A DNA stretch of 64,000 nucleotides from CAWATZ01 sp963784995 (GTDB taxonomy: Bacteria > Planctomycetota > Planctomycetia > Gemmatales > Gemmataceae): positions 62,001-126,000 of the forward strand of contig CAWATZ010000014.1 in assembly GCA_963784995.1 (NCBI GenBank), given 5' to 3'. The position numbers were made by a program, and so were the translations under genes. Positions 43,898 to 52,325 of this stretch are shown here, one piece after another. Position 1 is the first letter of the stretch. The number at the start of each line of letters is the position of its first letter. Under the pieces are notes generated by a model, which was not told the DNA's origin, searched no databases, and was given only the letters and a program-made list of their open reading frames with translations.

Positions 43898-44070
43898 GTG
43901 CCATGCTCTCTCGGGCCGGCACTGGGGATCGCGGCTGCGGTCGTTTTGTGCATGGTCTATGCGAACCTGTCGTTTACCGTGCGGCGGCCCAACGATTACC
44001 GCTATTTCCCGCCGTTCAAGCCGGGCGTCAATCGCACCATGAACTGGGAACTCGGCCACGGTCAAGTCCC
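43898..44070 (+). pseudogene. Remnant of a planctomycete polytopic membrane (glycosyltransferase-like) protein
   Basis: From GTG 43898 the frame reads a hydrophobic segment (ALGIAAAVVLCMVYANLSF), then 'RRPNDYRYFPPFKPGVN' and 'MNWELGHG', after which the sequence becomes unrelated. From memory this matches the start of a family of large planctomycete membrane proteins (dolichyl-phosphate-mannose-type glycosyltransferase-like) that continues '...GHGEYFNIA'. Only about 57 codons remain, with no downstream homology, so it is called a truncated fragment. Recognition rests on recall and is tentative. Confidence 0.35.
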
Positions 44071-44155
44071 CCTGTGGACTGTGGGGCTTGCCAGCGGTCT
44101 GCCGGACCTTTCTCCCGTCTTGGTCGGTCTGTGCTCGTCTCCCGTTTCGTTTCCC

Positions 44156-44189
44156 AAATCGTATCAGAAATCGTATCAAATCGTATCAG
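44156..44189. repeat. Three tandem copies of AAATCGTATCA
   Basis: AAATCGTATCAG, AAATCGTATCA and AATCGTATCAG run head to tail just after the membrane-protein remnant. The array is short, and its function is unknown. Confidence 0.6.
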
Positions 44190-44219
44190 GGGAGCATCAG
44201 AAAAATATCGCCGTAAGTC

Positions 44220-45403
44220 CTATCTGCGACAGCACTTCAGCGACATAAGTGCGAACGCGGTGCCGTATTGCTGATGGTAGTTGTACAGCGGATAATCCCA
44301 CCAGGAGCCATCCTTCTCCTGCAGCGGCAGCAGTACGTGAGCCAGGTGATCCTGGTAGAACGGCCGTTTGTCCGCCGGCAATTCCTTGATCACCAGCCCG
44401 GCGTAGTAGTGGCCGAAGTAAAAGAAGTAGCCGGCGATCTGGAAATGCGACTCGTGCGGGATCGGCCGTTTCCGGCCCATGTCCAGCCACAGGTTGCGTG
44501 CGAACAGCCGATCCAGCCAGGTGGTCAGCACCTCCTCGGTAATGCGTTTGTCCCCCCACAACCGCAGCGCCAGGTTGCACGCTTGCGACCGCCCCAGGCT
44601 GCCGCCCGGACGGTTGATCGGCATCATCGGCTGATACTTCAGGTACTCGCCGTAGAGATAGCTGAAATCCGGCTTGCGCTGGCGGACAGTGGAGTTAATG
44701 GCCCGCTTGACCAGCTTGTCCGGGGCGTTGACGCCAATCTGTTTCGCTTCGTGCAGAGCGATCAGGGCTGCGGCGTTGACGAAACTGGTGGAATCGGAAG
44801 ACGGCTTCTGGGTGCCAGCCCGGAAATCGTAATAACCCCAACCACCATCGACGGATTCGTAACGCCCCAGAAACCCGATCTGGTTCTGGATCAGCTCCTT
44901 GATTGTGCGACGCCGGGCTTCATCCTTCGGCAAACGCTCGTGCATGCGCACCAGGGCCTGGATGCAGTACAGATGGCCCCAGACGTTGTACAGAGCGATG
45001 GCGTCAGCCCGGCGCAGCTTCGGCAGCTCCGTCATGATCCACGCCTCGCCGCGCTCGATGGCCTTGCGGACCTCCTCCGAGTCGCCGCCCACCTCGATGA
45101 GCGACGACACGCACAACCCCGTGACGGCCGAGCGAAACGCCATATGCGCGTCGGGGACCGGAGCGAAAATGTTCAGGTCCTTGGTCCGCTCCGGCGTGCC
45201 CCAGGAGCCGTCGCGGTTCTGGTCCTTGAGCAAGAACGCGACCCCGCGACGAACGGCGTCCGCGATGGCCTCGGGGGCCGGCGGCTTGACCGCCTTCGGC
45301 CGAGGCGGCGCCTCCGTACTGCGGGGCGGCTCCTCCGCGGGCGCAGCAGCGCCTGCGGCGTCACCACCAGCAGTACGCCGACCAGCAGCAGTGTTCGCTT
45401 CAT
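44220..45403 (-). CDS. Secreted alpha/alpha-toroid protein (prenyltransferase / squalene-cyclase-like repeats); one frameshift near the start
   Basis: ATG 45403 starts a signal peptide (MKRTLLLVGVLLVVTPQA). A missing base near 45347, in a GGCGCTGCTGCGCCC stretch, shifts the frame; corrected, it runs A-A-A-P-A-E-E-P-P-R-S-T-E and joins 'AVRRGVAFLLKDQNRDGSWG'. The rest is an intact 337-codon frame with QW-like motifs: DQNRDGSWG, VDGGWGYYDF and KDGSWWDYPL. These are known from the alpha/alpha barrels of terpenoid cyclases and prenyltransferases. The catalytic DxDD of squalene cyclases is not seen, so this is probably a non-cyclase member of the kind common in planctomycetes. The start overlaps the stop of the upstream adaptor gene by 4 bp (ATGA), indicating translational coupling. 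Confidence 0.75.
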
Positions 45404-46923
45404 TCGGTCACCTTCTTTCGGCCATTGGCTTGCGGCTTCTCCAGCAAGACCTCGTCGCCTACGCTGATGCCTTCGAGGATCTCCACTTTGCTGTCGGTCT
45501 TCTTGCCGAGCCGCACGGATCGCTTCTGGGTCTTGCCATTGTCGCCTGTCAGGTAGACGAAGTGCTTGTCGTCGTCCATCTCATCCGTGAAGACGGCGGC
45601 GACGGGCACGCTCAGGGCATCCGCTTTGGCATACGGAACCACCTTGACAGTGCAGGCCATGCCCGGCATCAGAGCCTCGGCGTCCTTGCTGGTGTCCAGG
45701 GCGATCCGCGCCTCGAAATGGCCCGGCGTCACCGGCACGGCGGACACGCTCTCGACGGTGCCCGGCAGCTTCCGGTCCGGAAACGCGGCGGCCGACACGC
45801 GGACCTTGGCACCCCGGCGGACGTGCTGCAGGTCCTTCTCCTCGACGACCGCCCGCACGAACAGCGGCCGGCTCTTGACGATGGTGAGCACGATCTCTTC
45901 CGCGGCCAGCTGGCCACCGCGCACCAGCTTGCCGGCCATCGCCGCCGCGGTGGTCCACTGGCCGCGATTGCACTTGCCGTAGTAGACGATGCCATCGACA
46001 GGGGCCTGAACGATCATGGCCGCGCGATCGTGCTGGAGTTTCCCCAGCCGCTCAATGGATTTCGTGCGGTCGGTTTTCATCTTCTCCAGGCTCAGCCGTT
46101 TCTGGTTGAGGGTCAGCGGCAGGGTAGAGCGGGCCTTCTCCAGGGCGAGGGTCTGCTTGACCGCGGACTCCTTGAGGGTCTGTTCCTTGCGGGGCAGCTC
46201 GATCTTGAGCGTATCGTCGCGGCGCTGCTCCGCCTGTTTCAGGAAGTGGGCGGCCGACTCGACCGCGTTGCGCTGCCGTTTCAGGATAATCTCCTCGGTC
46301 TCTTCGCGCAAATCGTTGGCCCGGTACATCTTTTCCAGCTGCCGCAGCTCCTCCCTGGCATACTCCAGGTAGTGCGTGGAGGACTTGACGCTGAACTGGA
46401 CGTTCTTCTGGGCCCGTTCCCGGTCCTCTTCCAGGAACTTCTTGAGGTCCTCGTCGGCGATCTTCTTGGTCCGCTCGGCGGCGGCCAGGTCCACGGGCGT
46501 GGACTTCTCCAGGGCCGGCAGCTCTTCCTCGGCCTGCTTGAGGGCCAGCGCGTTGAGGCGCTGCTCGGTTTCGAGGTCCTTGATGGCCTGGTCGATCTTC
46601 TCCAGATCGAGCGTCACCAGCGGATCGCCCTTGCGGACTTCACTGCCGTGAGACACCGCCTTCAGGACGGTGAAGGGCGGCCCCCAGGCCTCGGGCCGGA
46701 GGGCGATTTCCGTCATCTCGGAGGCTTCCAGGATGCCCTTGAGCGAGGCCTCGATCTTGAACGGTCCGCGCTCGACCTTGTGGCTCGCACCCCGGGCGGC
46801 CTCCCTGGCGGGAGCCGCTGGGGCTTTCTCCGGTTTCTTGGCAGCTTCGTCGGGCGGCAGCTGACAGCTGGCGACCGCAAGGACTACAGGCAGGCAGAGG
46901 AGGAGATGGACCCGGTTGCGCAT
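45400..46923 (-). CDS. Lipoprotein HlyD-family membrane-fusion (periplasmic adaptor) protein
   Basis: The start is ATG 46923, with GAGAGGA at 46931-46937 (7-nt spacing), giving 507 residues. The N-terminus MRNRVHLLLCLPVVLAVASC has a lipobox ending V-A-S-C, so the protein is anchored through Cys20. The order is a biotinyl-lipoyl-like half (ALRPEAWGPPFTVLKAVSHG, 'GSEVRKGDPLVTLD'), a long charged coiled coil of about 200 residues, the second half-motif (APVDGIVYYGKC), then beta-barrel and membrane-proximal domains (RVSAAAFPDRKLPGTVES). This is the architecture of RND/ABC efflux adaptors. No permease or ABC gene is adjacent, and the coupled downstream gene is a toroid protein. The coiled coil is longer than in typical AcrA-type adaptors. 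Confidence 0.85.
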   Translation of the reverse strand: MRNRVHLLLCLPVVLAVASCQLPPDEAAKKPEKAPAAPAREAARGASHKVERGPFKIEASLKGILEASEMTEIALRPEAWGPPFTVLKAVSHGSEVRKGDPLVTLDLEKIDQAIKDLETEQRLNALALKQAEEELPALEKSTPVDLAAAERTKKIADEDLKKFLEEDRERAQKNVQFSVKSSTHYLEYAREELRQLEKMYRANDLREETEEIILKRQRNAVESAAHFLKQAEQRRDDTLKIELPRKEQTLKESAVKQTLALEKARSTLPLTLNQKRLSLEKMKTDRTKSIERLGKLQHDRAAMIVQAPVDGIVYYGKCNRGQWTTAAAMAGKLVRGGQLAAEEIVLTIVKSRPLFVRAVVEEKDLQHVRRGAKVRVSAAAFPDRKLPGTVESVSAVPVTPGHFEARIALDTSKDAEALMPGMACTVKVVPYAKADALSVPVAAVFTDEMDDDKHFVYLTGDNGKTQKRSVRLGKKTDSKVEILEGISVGDEVLLEKPQANGRKKVTE

Positions 46924-47404
46924 GGAAGAATCCTCTCGGGAAAAGCAGCACACTCCACGGGACGAGGCGGAGGCAATTGGCTCCGCCAGTGACAATGCCG
47001 AATTTGTTGTATCGCCGTCCAAGGCGATTTGCCAGCAGAAAGTGAGCAATGAACAATCGTTCCGTCATTCCGTGAGGCGAGCTTGTTGACTTGCCCCACC
47101 GTCTTTTCTGTGCTAGATTACCCTCTCACCGCATTCCACCCTGAAACCGCTCGGGGCAGGGCTGATTTCGCGCCCTCACACCCTTTCCAAATGTCCAACA
47201 TTTGGACATTTTAACAAAAAGCGGTTTTTTCCCTCTTCCTACCTGCCCCCCGAATTCCTAGTTTCCCAAAGAATTGTCTTTTTTTCCAAAAAAAGCAGAA
47301 ATTCGTGATCGGTTTTTCGCGCAAATTGCAATTTGTAATTTAGCACGATAATCAATCCGTCCGGTAACCCGTTTCTTTTCTCCCCGAGAACGTGAGGTTT
47401 CGTC
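46924..47404. other. Divergent intergenic region with an operator-like palindrome
   Basis: This 480-bp region lies between the adaptor gene (minus) and the Ig-repeat surface protein (plus). It is AT-rich from about 47170 to 47360 and contains the palindrome at 47189-47211. Both promoters are presumably here; no clear sigma-70 -35/-10 pair was assigned. Confidence 0.6.
47189..47211. promoter_or_regulatory. Perfect 10-bp inverted repeat (candidate operator)
   Basis: Arms AAATGTCCAA (47189-47198) and TTGGACATTT (47202-47211) flank CAT. The geometry is that of a dimeric repressor site. It sits midway in the divergent region, about 265 bp from the adaptor start and 193 bp from the Ig-repeat gene start. 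Confidence 0.5.
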
Positions 47405-49888
47405 ATGCGCAGATGGTTTGGCCGAGCGAGGAACGCTCCGAAGAGTCAAGTCAGGCCGCTCCTGCAACTGGAGCGGCTGGAAGACCGGAATTGCCCCACC
47501 GCCATCCAGGGGGGTGGCTTTTCCACCGTCCCCCAGGTGGTTGGCTTCTCCGCTGTCCCCATGACCGGACAGGAAGTCCTCCTGTCCGGGATCGTCCAGG
47601 ACGACAACGCGGCAACCGCAGTCGTGAACTTCAGTGGCGAGGTTAGCGATTGCGTGACCCCCAACGCGGATGGCCAGTTCTCCCTGCTGACCTCCGCGGC
47701 AGGTCTGGGAACGGTTTCGGCTCAGGTGTCCGACCCGAACGGGGCGACCTCTGCCAGCGTCAATACCTCGATCGCCACCCCCGCGCCCACGATCACCCTG
47801 TCGCTGGACAGCATTGAAGGCCAGACGGTCACGCTGTCGGGCCTGGTGGGTGACATGGACCCCAGCTCGTGCCAGGTCACCTTCTCCGGCGCGGTTTCCG
47901 GCTTGGTCTCCGTTGAGGCGAACGGCACTTTCCTGCTGCAAACGCCGATCAGCCAGCTGGGCGCGGTCGATGCGACCGCCACGGATGCCTGGGGGCAGAC
48001 CTCGAACACCGCTGAGGTGAACCCGGCCGGCGACGCTCCGAGCCTGACCTTGAACGTGATGCCGGATGGCGACGGCACGTACACCGTTTCGGGACAGGTC
48101 GTCGATCAGGATCCGGCCAGCTGCACGGTGAACCTCTCCGGTGCCATTACCGGGTCGGTGGCGACCAACTCCGATGGCTCCTTCAGCCTGACGGCTTCCG
48201 CCTCGATCCTGGGCGTCGTGAATGCCACAGTCACCGACAGCCAGGGTTTGACTTCGAGCCAGGACGCGGTCGATTTGACCGACGACAGCACCCCCACCCT
48301 GACCATGAACGCGACCCTGGAGGACGGCCAGACCGTGCTGATTACCGGCCAGGTCAGCGACAACGATGCCGGCGACTGCTCGGTGAACCTGTCCGGGGTG
48401 GCTTCGGGAACCATCGCCACCAATCCGGATGGGTCGTTCAACTTCACCACCACGGCCTGGGGGCTGGGCGCCATCTACGCCACCGCCACCAACCCCTGGG
48501 GCCTTACCTCCGCGCCGGTCGAGGCCGACGTCAGCGATCCCGCTCCCACCATCACGATGGAGGCGACCCAGATCCAGGGTCAGGAGGTCACCCTGATGGG
48601 GACGGTCAATGCCAACACCGTCAATAACTTGTGGGTGACCATCTCGGGGGCTGCCAGCGGCGGTGTCCAGACCGATAGCACCGGCACGTTCCAGATCACG
48701 GTGCAAGCCTGGACACTGGGAGCCATTGATGCAACCGCCACGGACATCTGGGGTCAGGTCTCGAACACCGCCGAGGTGGACCTGAGCAGCAATGCGCCGA
48801 CGGTCACCCTGACGGCGACGCCGGAGGGCGGGCAGACCGTGCTGGTCACCGGCCAGGTTTCGGACAGGGACCCGGGTACGTGCAGCGTGTCTTTCTCCGG
48901 GGAAGTCTGCGGCACGGTGACGACCGACCCCAACGGCACGTTCCAGTACACCACGACGGCCGCCGCCTCAGGGGCGATCACCGCCACGGCCACCAACGTT
49001 TGGGGGCAGAACTCCAATCCCGCGGAAGCGGACGTGACCATCGCCCAGGGTTCGGGTTCCGATTCAACGACGACCGATTCGGGTGGGGCGACGACCGATT
49101 CAAACCAGGCCCCGGATCTGACCATGAACCTGACGCTGCAGGGTGGCACGACCGTGACGCTTTCCGGTCAGGTGAACGATGCCGATCCTGAGGACTGCAC
49201 CGTGACCTTCTCGGGTGTGGTCAACGGCACGGTGACCCCCAACCCCAACGGCACCTACAGCTTCACAACCACCGCCACGGGACTGGGGACCATTTCGGCC
49301 ATCGCGGTGAATGCCGCGCAGTTGTCCTCGAATGTCGTGGCGACGCCGATCAGCGTTGCCGCTCCCACGCTCACCTTGAACCTGACCCTGGACGATGCCC
49401 GCAACGTGACCCTCACCGGTCAGGTGACAGGCCCCGACCCCTCTCACGACCTTGTTGTTTTCATCGGGGCGGTCTCCGGCTCGGTGACGCCCAACGCGGA
49501 CGGCTCCTTCAGCCTTCAGACCGAGGCGTTGGCGCTGGGCAACGTCCAGGCGGTGGTGCGTGACAGCTGGGACCAGGTCTCGGCACAGGCCACCGCCACG
49601 GTCACGAACCAGGCCCCGGAGATCGTGAACTTCAAAGCCGTCCCTCTCGACGTGGACCACGCCTGGCACTTCCAGGGGACTGCCCTTGACGAATCGCCTT
49701 ACCACCTGAAGGTGTTCCTGGAAGGAACCCCTTCCGTGAACAATGTCCCGATCACGGTCAGCAGTACCGGCGGGTTCGCCACGGACATCGTACTTGGACC
49801 CAAGGAGCAGGGCACGGTCGCGGCGGAAGTCGAGGATTGGTGGGGGACCGTCTCCGAGGCAGTGTTTGCCGAAGTCTGGCCCTGCTGA
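47405..49888 (+). CDS. LEPR-type secreted protein with nine Ig-like beta-sandwich repeats
   Basis: The protein has 827 residues, with ATG 47405 preceded by GAGG at 47394-47397. The N-terminus is basic and carries LLQLERLEDRNCP (about residues 19-31), the LEPR-type planctomycete export leader. The remainder is nine repeats of 75-85 residues, each with 'VTLSGxVxDxDPxSCxVxFSGxVSGxVxxNxDGSFSLxTxAxxLGxIxATATDxWGQxS'. These look like Ig-like or cadherin-like beta-sandwiches. Five of the repeats share a single Cys at the same place (SSC, ASC, GDC, GTC, EDC). A Ser/Thr/Asp linker lies at about 548-573. The final repeat is diverged. It is likely an extracellular or cell-wall surface protein, and no enzyme motif is seen. 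It is much smaller than the giant LEPR protein. Confidence 0.85.
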   Translation: MRRWFGRARNAPKSQVRPLLQLERLEDRNCPTAIQGGGFSTVPQVVGFSAVPMTGQEVLLSGIVQDDNAATAVVNFSGEVSDCVTPNADGQFSLLTSAAGLGTVSAQVSDPNGATSASVNTSIATPAPTITLSLDSIEGQTVTLSGLVGDMDPSSCQVTFSGAVSGLVSVEANGTFLLQTPISQLGAVDATATDAWGQTSNTAEVNPAGDAPSLTLNVMPDGDGTYTVSGQVVDQDPASCTVNLSGAITGSVATNSDGSFSLTASASILGVVNATVTDSQGLTSSQDAVDLTDDSTPTLTMNATLEDGQTVLITGQVSDNDAGDCSVNLSGVASGTIATNPDGSFNFTTTAWGLGAIYATATNPWGLTSAPVEADVSDPAPTITMEATQIQGQEVTLMGTVNANTVNNLWVTISGAASGGVQTDSTGTFQITVQAWTLGAIDATATDIWGQVSNTAEVDLSSNAPTVTLTATPEGGQTVLVTGQVSDRDPGTCSVSFSGEVCGTVTTDPNGTFQYTTTAAASGAITATATNVWGQNSNPAEADVTIAQGSGSDSTTTDSGGATTDSNQAPDLTMNLTLQGGTTVTLSGQVNDADPEDCTVTFSGVVNGTVTPNPNGTYSFTTTATGLGTISAIAVNAAQLSSNVVATPISVAAPTLTLNLTLDDARNVTLTGQVTGPDPSHDLVVFIGAVSGSVTPNADGSFSLQTEALALGNVQAVVRDSWDQVSAQATATVTNQAPEIVNFKAVPLDVDHAWHFQGTALDESPYHLKVFLEGTPSVNNVPITVSSTGGFATDIVLGPKEQGTVAAEVEDWWGTVSEAVFAEVWPC

Positions 49889-49983
49889 TCGAGAGTTTTA
49901 AGCGAGCTGTTGGCCCGGCGCGAAAGCCTGGCCATTCCAGGTGACCTTCGAACAAGAGCGAACAGACAATAAAGGATCGAACC

Positions 49984-50325
49984 ATGAACCATTTCGAGCA
50001 GTCGGGAACGAACAAGTGGAACACCCTGGCCCAGGAAGTGCGCCGGGGCAGTCACGAAGCGCGGGAACGCTTTGTAGAGGAGTTGACGCCGCACATGGAG
50101 CGGATTGTCCGGCACACGGTTCGCCACGGCCGGAGCCTGTCGCCGCGCGATCGGCGGATCATGGAGGAGTACCAGCAGCTCTGCCCGGGCGGTCGGACGC
50201 CGACCGGGCTGTCGCGGGACGAGGTGGTCAGCCGGGTCGCCCTGCGCGTGTGTTATTCGGTGGTGGGCCAGCTGATCTCCTGCCGGAACCCTCAGGCGGC
50301 CCTGGAAACCGTGCGGGGGTTGTGA
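49984..50325 (+). CDS. Small alpha-helical protein of unknown function
   Basis: The protein has 113 residues, with ATG 49984 and AAGGA at 49972-49976 (7-nt spacing). It is strongly charged and predicted helical (EVRRGSHEARERFVEELTPH, 'MERIVRHTVRHGRSLSPRDR', 'DEVVSRVALRVCYSVVGQLI'). I do not recognise the family. The N-terminal half faintly resembles the helical region 2 of ECF sigma factors, but there is no DNA-binding region 4. It lies 95 bp after the Ig-repeat surface protein in the same direction, so co-transcription is possible. A long inverted repeat starts 11 bp after its stop. Confidence 0.65.
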   Translation: MNHFEQSGTNKWNTLAQEVRRGSHEARERFVEELTPHMERIVRHTVRHGRSLSPRDRRIMEEYQQLCPGGRTPTGLSRDEVVSRVALRVCYSVVGQLISCRNPQAALETVRGL

Positions 50326-50336
50326 GAGAGGATGGG

Positions 50337-50514
50337 ACCCCTCCCCCTGCCCCCTCCCCTGCGTGAGGTTGCGCTCCGGCACGCAGGCGTGCCTACGCTT
50401 CGCGGGGAGGGGGGAGCCAGAGGTCCGTTGTCTTGCTCCCCCTCCCCGCGAAGCGCAGGCACGCCTGCGTGCCGGAGCGCAACCTCACGCAGGGGAGGGG
50501 GCAGGGGGAGGGGT
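50337..50514. repeat. 81-bp near-perfect inverted repeat with a 17-nt loop (REP/MITE-like)
   Basis: The left arm 50337-50417 and right arm 50435-50514 are reverse complements apart from about two differences (one base in GCCTACGC/GCCTGCGC and one extra G). Inside each arm is a smaller palindrome, CACGCAGGCGTGC. The arms are extremely G/C-rich. The element lies between the small gene and the histidine kinase gene and carries no coding sequence. It could fold as a strong hairpin in RNA and may serve as a terminator. Confidence 0.85.
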
Positions 50515-50562
50515 TCCGCTTCGCAACGCGGAACAGAGACAGAGGAAACCAGGAACTCAGCC

Positions 50563-52290
50563 ATGAATCTCCAACTCCATCCCCGGCATAGCCGGGCCGG
50601 ACCTGCCATCGAGCCTCCTTCCGAAAATGGACGAATCCCGTGTCTGTGGAACAATGTCATGACAGGACCAAATCCAAGCCGTGGAAAGGTCCTGGTCGCC
50701 GACGGCGAGGAGTCCATCCGCTCCTCGCTGGCCGTCGCTCTCGGTCAGGCCGGCTTAGAAGTTATGGAAACCTCGGAGGGCTCGGAGGCGCTCTGGCTGA
50801 TCCAGGAAGGGCGCGTCGAAGTGGCGGTGCTGGGCGAGCAGCTGGGGAGGGTGCCGGCTCAGGAACTGCTGCGGCAGTCGATGGCGCGCAGGGCCCGGGT
50901 GCCGATCATCCTGTGCTCCGCTTCCTGGGATGCGGAGCACACGAGCCGGGCGGTTCGGGAAGGGGCCTGGGATTGTCTGAGCCGGCCCTGCACCGAGATC
51001 GACCTGCTGGGAGCTGTCTTCCAGGCCCTGCGTGCCCGGCGCGCCGGTCACGCCCAAGCGGAGGCCGGCCTGCCGGCCGGAGCGCACGTAGGCGTGCGGA
51101 CGCGCGAGGAGTTGCTCTGGCAGGTGGTCCAGAAGGCCCAGAAGATGGAAACGGCCGGCTTGCTGGCCGGCAGCGTGGTCCACGACCTGAACAACCTGCT
51201 GACAGTCGTGCTGGGCTACAGCGACATCGTGCAGCGCTCCCTGCCTGCCGGCTCGGCATCCTGGACGTTCGTCGAGGAGATCCGCCGGGCCGCCAACGGC
51301 GGGGCGGCCCTGGTCCGGGAACTGATGGCAGTGGGACGGAAGTCCACCGATCAGCCGCAGCCTTTGGACCTGAACGCCATCCTGACCCGGATGAGTTCGC
51401 TGCTGCGTCAGGTGGCCGGCCCGTCCATCAAGACGGAGATGTTCCTGGAGCCGGGTCTGGGCCTGATCCGGGCCGACCCCGGCGAGATCGACCAGGTGAT
51501 CCTTAACCTGGTGCTCAACGCCCGCGACGCGATCAACGCTGCCGGCCGGAAGGTAGCGGACGGACCACCGGCCCGGCTGACACTGCGCACCGCCAACCTG
51601 GAACTGGCCAGCTGGAACGCCGAGCACCCGGTCCCTCCGGGCTTGTACGTGGTGCTGCAGGTCAGCGACACCGGCTGCGGCATGAGCGCGGAAACGCTGG
51701 CCCGCCTGTTCGAGCCGTTCTACACGACCAAGCGCGCCGGCCAGGGCACCGGCCTGGGCCTGGCCACGGTCCACGAAGTGCTGCGCCGGCTGGGCGGCCA
51801 GATCACCGTGCGGAGCGAACTGGGCCTCGGCTCGACCTTTACCACGTACTTGCCGCGCCTGGATAGCGCTGCCCGGACCGCACCCCGGCCGCAGAGCGAG
51901 ACGACAACAGGTTTGGGAACGGAGACGGTCCTGTTGCTGGAGGATGACCCCGCGGTCCGCGACCTGTTTCACCGGGTGCTGGAGAGCCGCGGCTACCAGG
52001 TGCTGCTGGCCATCACGGCAGACGACGCCCACAAGATCGCTGCCAACCACGCCGGCCCGCTTGACCTGCTGATCGCCGGCCTGGTGCTGCGCGAGATGGA
52101 CGGCGTACAGCTGGCCCGGCAGATCGCGGCGCTGCGCCCGAAGGTCCGGGTGCTGTTCACAACCGGGAACCCGCTGCCGGCGCAGGTCCAGGAAGCGGAG
52201 GCGTTCCCACGGGCCAAGGTCCTGAACAAGCCGCTGGCGCCGACGACGTTGCTGGCGGAGATGCGCGAGCTGCTCAATCGGGGGGAATGA
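50563..52290 (+). CDS. Hybrid histidine kinase (pseudo-REC, HisKA, HATPase, pseudo-REC)
   Basis: ATG 50563 has AGGAA at 50551-50555 (7-nt spacing) and gives 575 residues; an in-frame ATG at 50659 is the alternative. Upstream open frame lies in the inverted repeat and is not coding. Residues 43-155 form a receiver-like domain, but the phospho-acceptor position is Gly91 (VAVLGEQLG). Residues 195-262 are HisKA with His207 in SVVHDLNNLL. Residues 300-432 are the ATPase with N-box NLVLNARDAI, G1 DTGCGM and G2 GTGLGLA. Residues 455-572 form a second receiver-like domain with the acidic pair EDD but Gly506 in place of Asp (LLIAGLVL). The kinase core looks active and soluble, with no transmembrane or PAS domain. 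Its output must go to a separate response regulator, which is not in this window. Confidence 0.9.
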   Translation: MNLQLHPRHSRAGPAIEPPSENGRIPCLWNNVMTGPNPSRGKVLVADGEESIRSSLAVALGQAGLEVMETSEGSEALWLIQEGRVEVAVLGEQLGRVPAQELLRQSMARRARVPIILCSASWDAEHTSRAVREGAWDCLSRPCTEIDLLGAVFQALRARRAGHAQAEAGLPAGAHVGVRTREELLWQVVQKAQKMETAGLLAGSVVHDLNNLLTVVLGYSDIVQRSLPAGSASWTFVEEIRRAANGGAALVRELMAVGRKSTDQPQPLDLNAILTRMSSLLRQVAGPSIKTEMFLEPGLGLIRADPGEIDQVILNLVLNARDAINAAGRKVADGPPARLTLRTANLELASWNAEHPVPPGLYVVLQVSDTGCGMSAETLARLFEPFYTTKRAGQGTGLGLATVHEVLRRLGGQITVRSELGLGSTFTTYLPRLDSAARTAPRPQSETTTGLGTETVLLLEDDPAVRDLFHRVLESRGYQVLLAITADDAHKIAANHAGPLDLLIAGLVLREMDGVQLARQIAALRPKVRVLFTTGNPLPAQVQEAEAFPRAKVLNKPLAPTTLLAEMRELLNRGE

Positions 52291-52325
52291 CGGCGGGGCC
52301 ACCGTGACCAGGGCACACACCTCCA

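Larger units (their letters stand above)
43487..44219. other. Gene-poor, partly AT-rich region upstream of the sigma factor
   Basis: This stretch of about 730 bp contains a perfect hairpin (43559-43588), an AT-rich section (43640-43800), a truncated membrane-protein remnant (43898-44070) and a short direct repeat (44156-44189). No complete gene or RNA gene is recognised. Confidence 0.6.

Noticed and set aside
43487..44219. tRNA or small structured RNA gene in the gene-poor gap
   Set aside because: No cloverleaf or T-loop-like sequence was recognised; only one simple hairpin is visible.
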